A stretch of DNA of 6,376 nt, taken from the NCBI GenBank assembly GCA_947177345.1, contig CAMWUB010000084.1, positions 1 through 6,376 of the forward strand. Direction: 5' to 3'. The notes beneath the pieces are model-generated. The model was not told the origin of the DNA and did not search any database. It was given only the letters and a program-made list of their open reading frames with translations. Made by a program: the position numbers and the translations under genes. This document shows, piece by piece, positions 6,036-6,376 of this stretch (position 1 is its first letter; each line of letters starts with the position of its first letter). The DNA comes from an uncultured Ruminococcus sp. (GTDB taxonomy: Bacteria; Bacillota; Clostridia; Oscillospirales; Ruminococcaceae).

Positions 6036-6376
6036 ATATCGCTTTTGATTCTATAGCGATTCTCGGCTATATGAGCAGGAACAGAGGTATCGGAAATTAT
6101 GCACTTAGTCAGTTTACCGGTATAGTTAATCGTGACAGTAAAAATAAATATTTCTTTCTGAACATGATTGACCGGAATTTCAGTCTGTCACCGATGATAA
6201 CAAACAGTAATTTCACGGAAGATTTTATAGATACCGGAAAAAATAACGTCCTGCTCCGGAATGAAATATACAGCGATATTATCGGAAACGTAATAAAACG
6301 ATATATCCGTGAAAATAATATAGATATTTTCTATATAACGTCGCCGTTTGAATCGGCATTTATACAATACAAAAAA
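6032..6376 (+). CDS. Glycosyltransferase, GT4-like N-terminus (cut by window end)
   Basis: The reading frame is open from the ATG at 6032 to the last base, giving 115 codons of a longer gene. AGGAGG at 6016-6021 lies 10 bases before the start, and the ATGA overlap with the methyltransferase points to coupled translation. The protein starts with a hydrophobic strand (MNIAFDSIAILG) and then NRGIGNYA at 17-24, the glycine-containing loop found near the N-terminus of many GT4/GT1-type enzymes that act on nucleotide sugars. A long basic and polar region follows, with the strand DIFYITSP near 98-105. Position after an ABC exporter and a methyltransferase fits a transferase that extends the exported polysaccharide. 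The sugar, linkage and total length cannot be seen. A non-enzymatic GT-B-fold protein remains possible. Confidence 0.75.
   Translation, partial: MNIAFDSIAILGYMSRNRGIGNYALSQFTGIVNRDSKNKYFFLNMIDRNFSLSPMITNSNFTEDFIDTGKNNVLLRNEIYSDIIGNVIKRYIRENNIDIFYITSPFESAFIQYKK

Noticed and set aside
1..6376. Mobile elements, CRISPR arrays, tRNA or rRNA genes, riboswitches
   Set aside because: No terminal inverted repeats, transposase motifs, regularly spaced repeats or recognisable structured RNA were seen. All gaps between genes are under 200 bases.

Overview
The window looks like chromosomal DNA from a low-GC Gram-positive anaerobe of the Clostridia, probably close to Ruminococcus/Oscillospiraceae. The basis is AT-rich composition, strong GGAGG ribosome-binding sites, consensus TTGACA/TATAAT promoters, frequent CCG and GGA codons, and the gene families present. 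The genus is inferred from style, not proven.

Layout. Bases 1-150 hold a promoter and leader for a forward gene (157-1725). That gene encodes an unrecognised membrane protein with an N-terminal zinc ribbon, a long disordered Pro/Glu/Tyr-rich stretch and four predicted membrane segments. It converges on a reverse-strand YitT-family membrane protein gene (1745-2626), and the two share one bidirectional hairpin terminator. A divergent promoter region (about 2627-2803) separates yitT from a forward operon. It has one extended -10 promoter on each strand and a perfect 15-bp palindrome over the yitT start region.

The operon runs past the right edge and is tightly packed. Its order is ABC-2 polysaccharide export permease (Wzm/TagG type, 2804-3580), export ATPase with a C-terminal Wzt-type cargo-binding domain (3580-4866), a coiled-coil/FkbM-family methyltransferase (4869-6035, TTG start), and the first 115 codons of a GT4-like glycosyltransferase (6032 onward). 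Junctions are TAATG, a 2-base gap and ATGA, so translation is probably coupled. This is the start of a surface polysaccharide synthesis and ABC-export locus. A glycan built by downstream transferases, possibly methylated by the FkbM protein, would be bound by the Wzt tail and moved across the membrane by Wzm.

The main points for a second look are the complete absence of GATC in 6.4 kb, with codon choices that look shaped by it, and the pairing of a coiled-coil methyltransferase with a cargo-binding Wzt. That pairing recalls the WbdD/Wzt chain-length system of Gram-negative O antigens. No tRNA, rRNA, CRISPR array or insertion sequence was seen.
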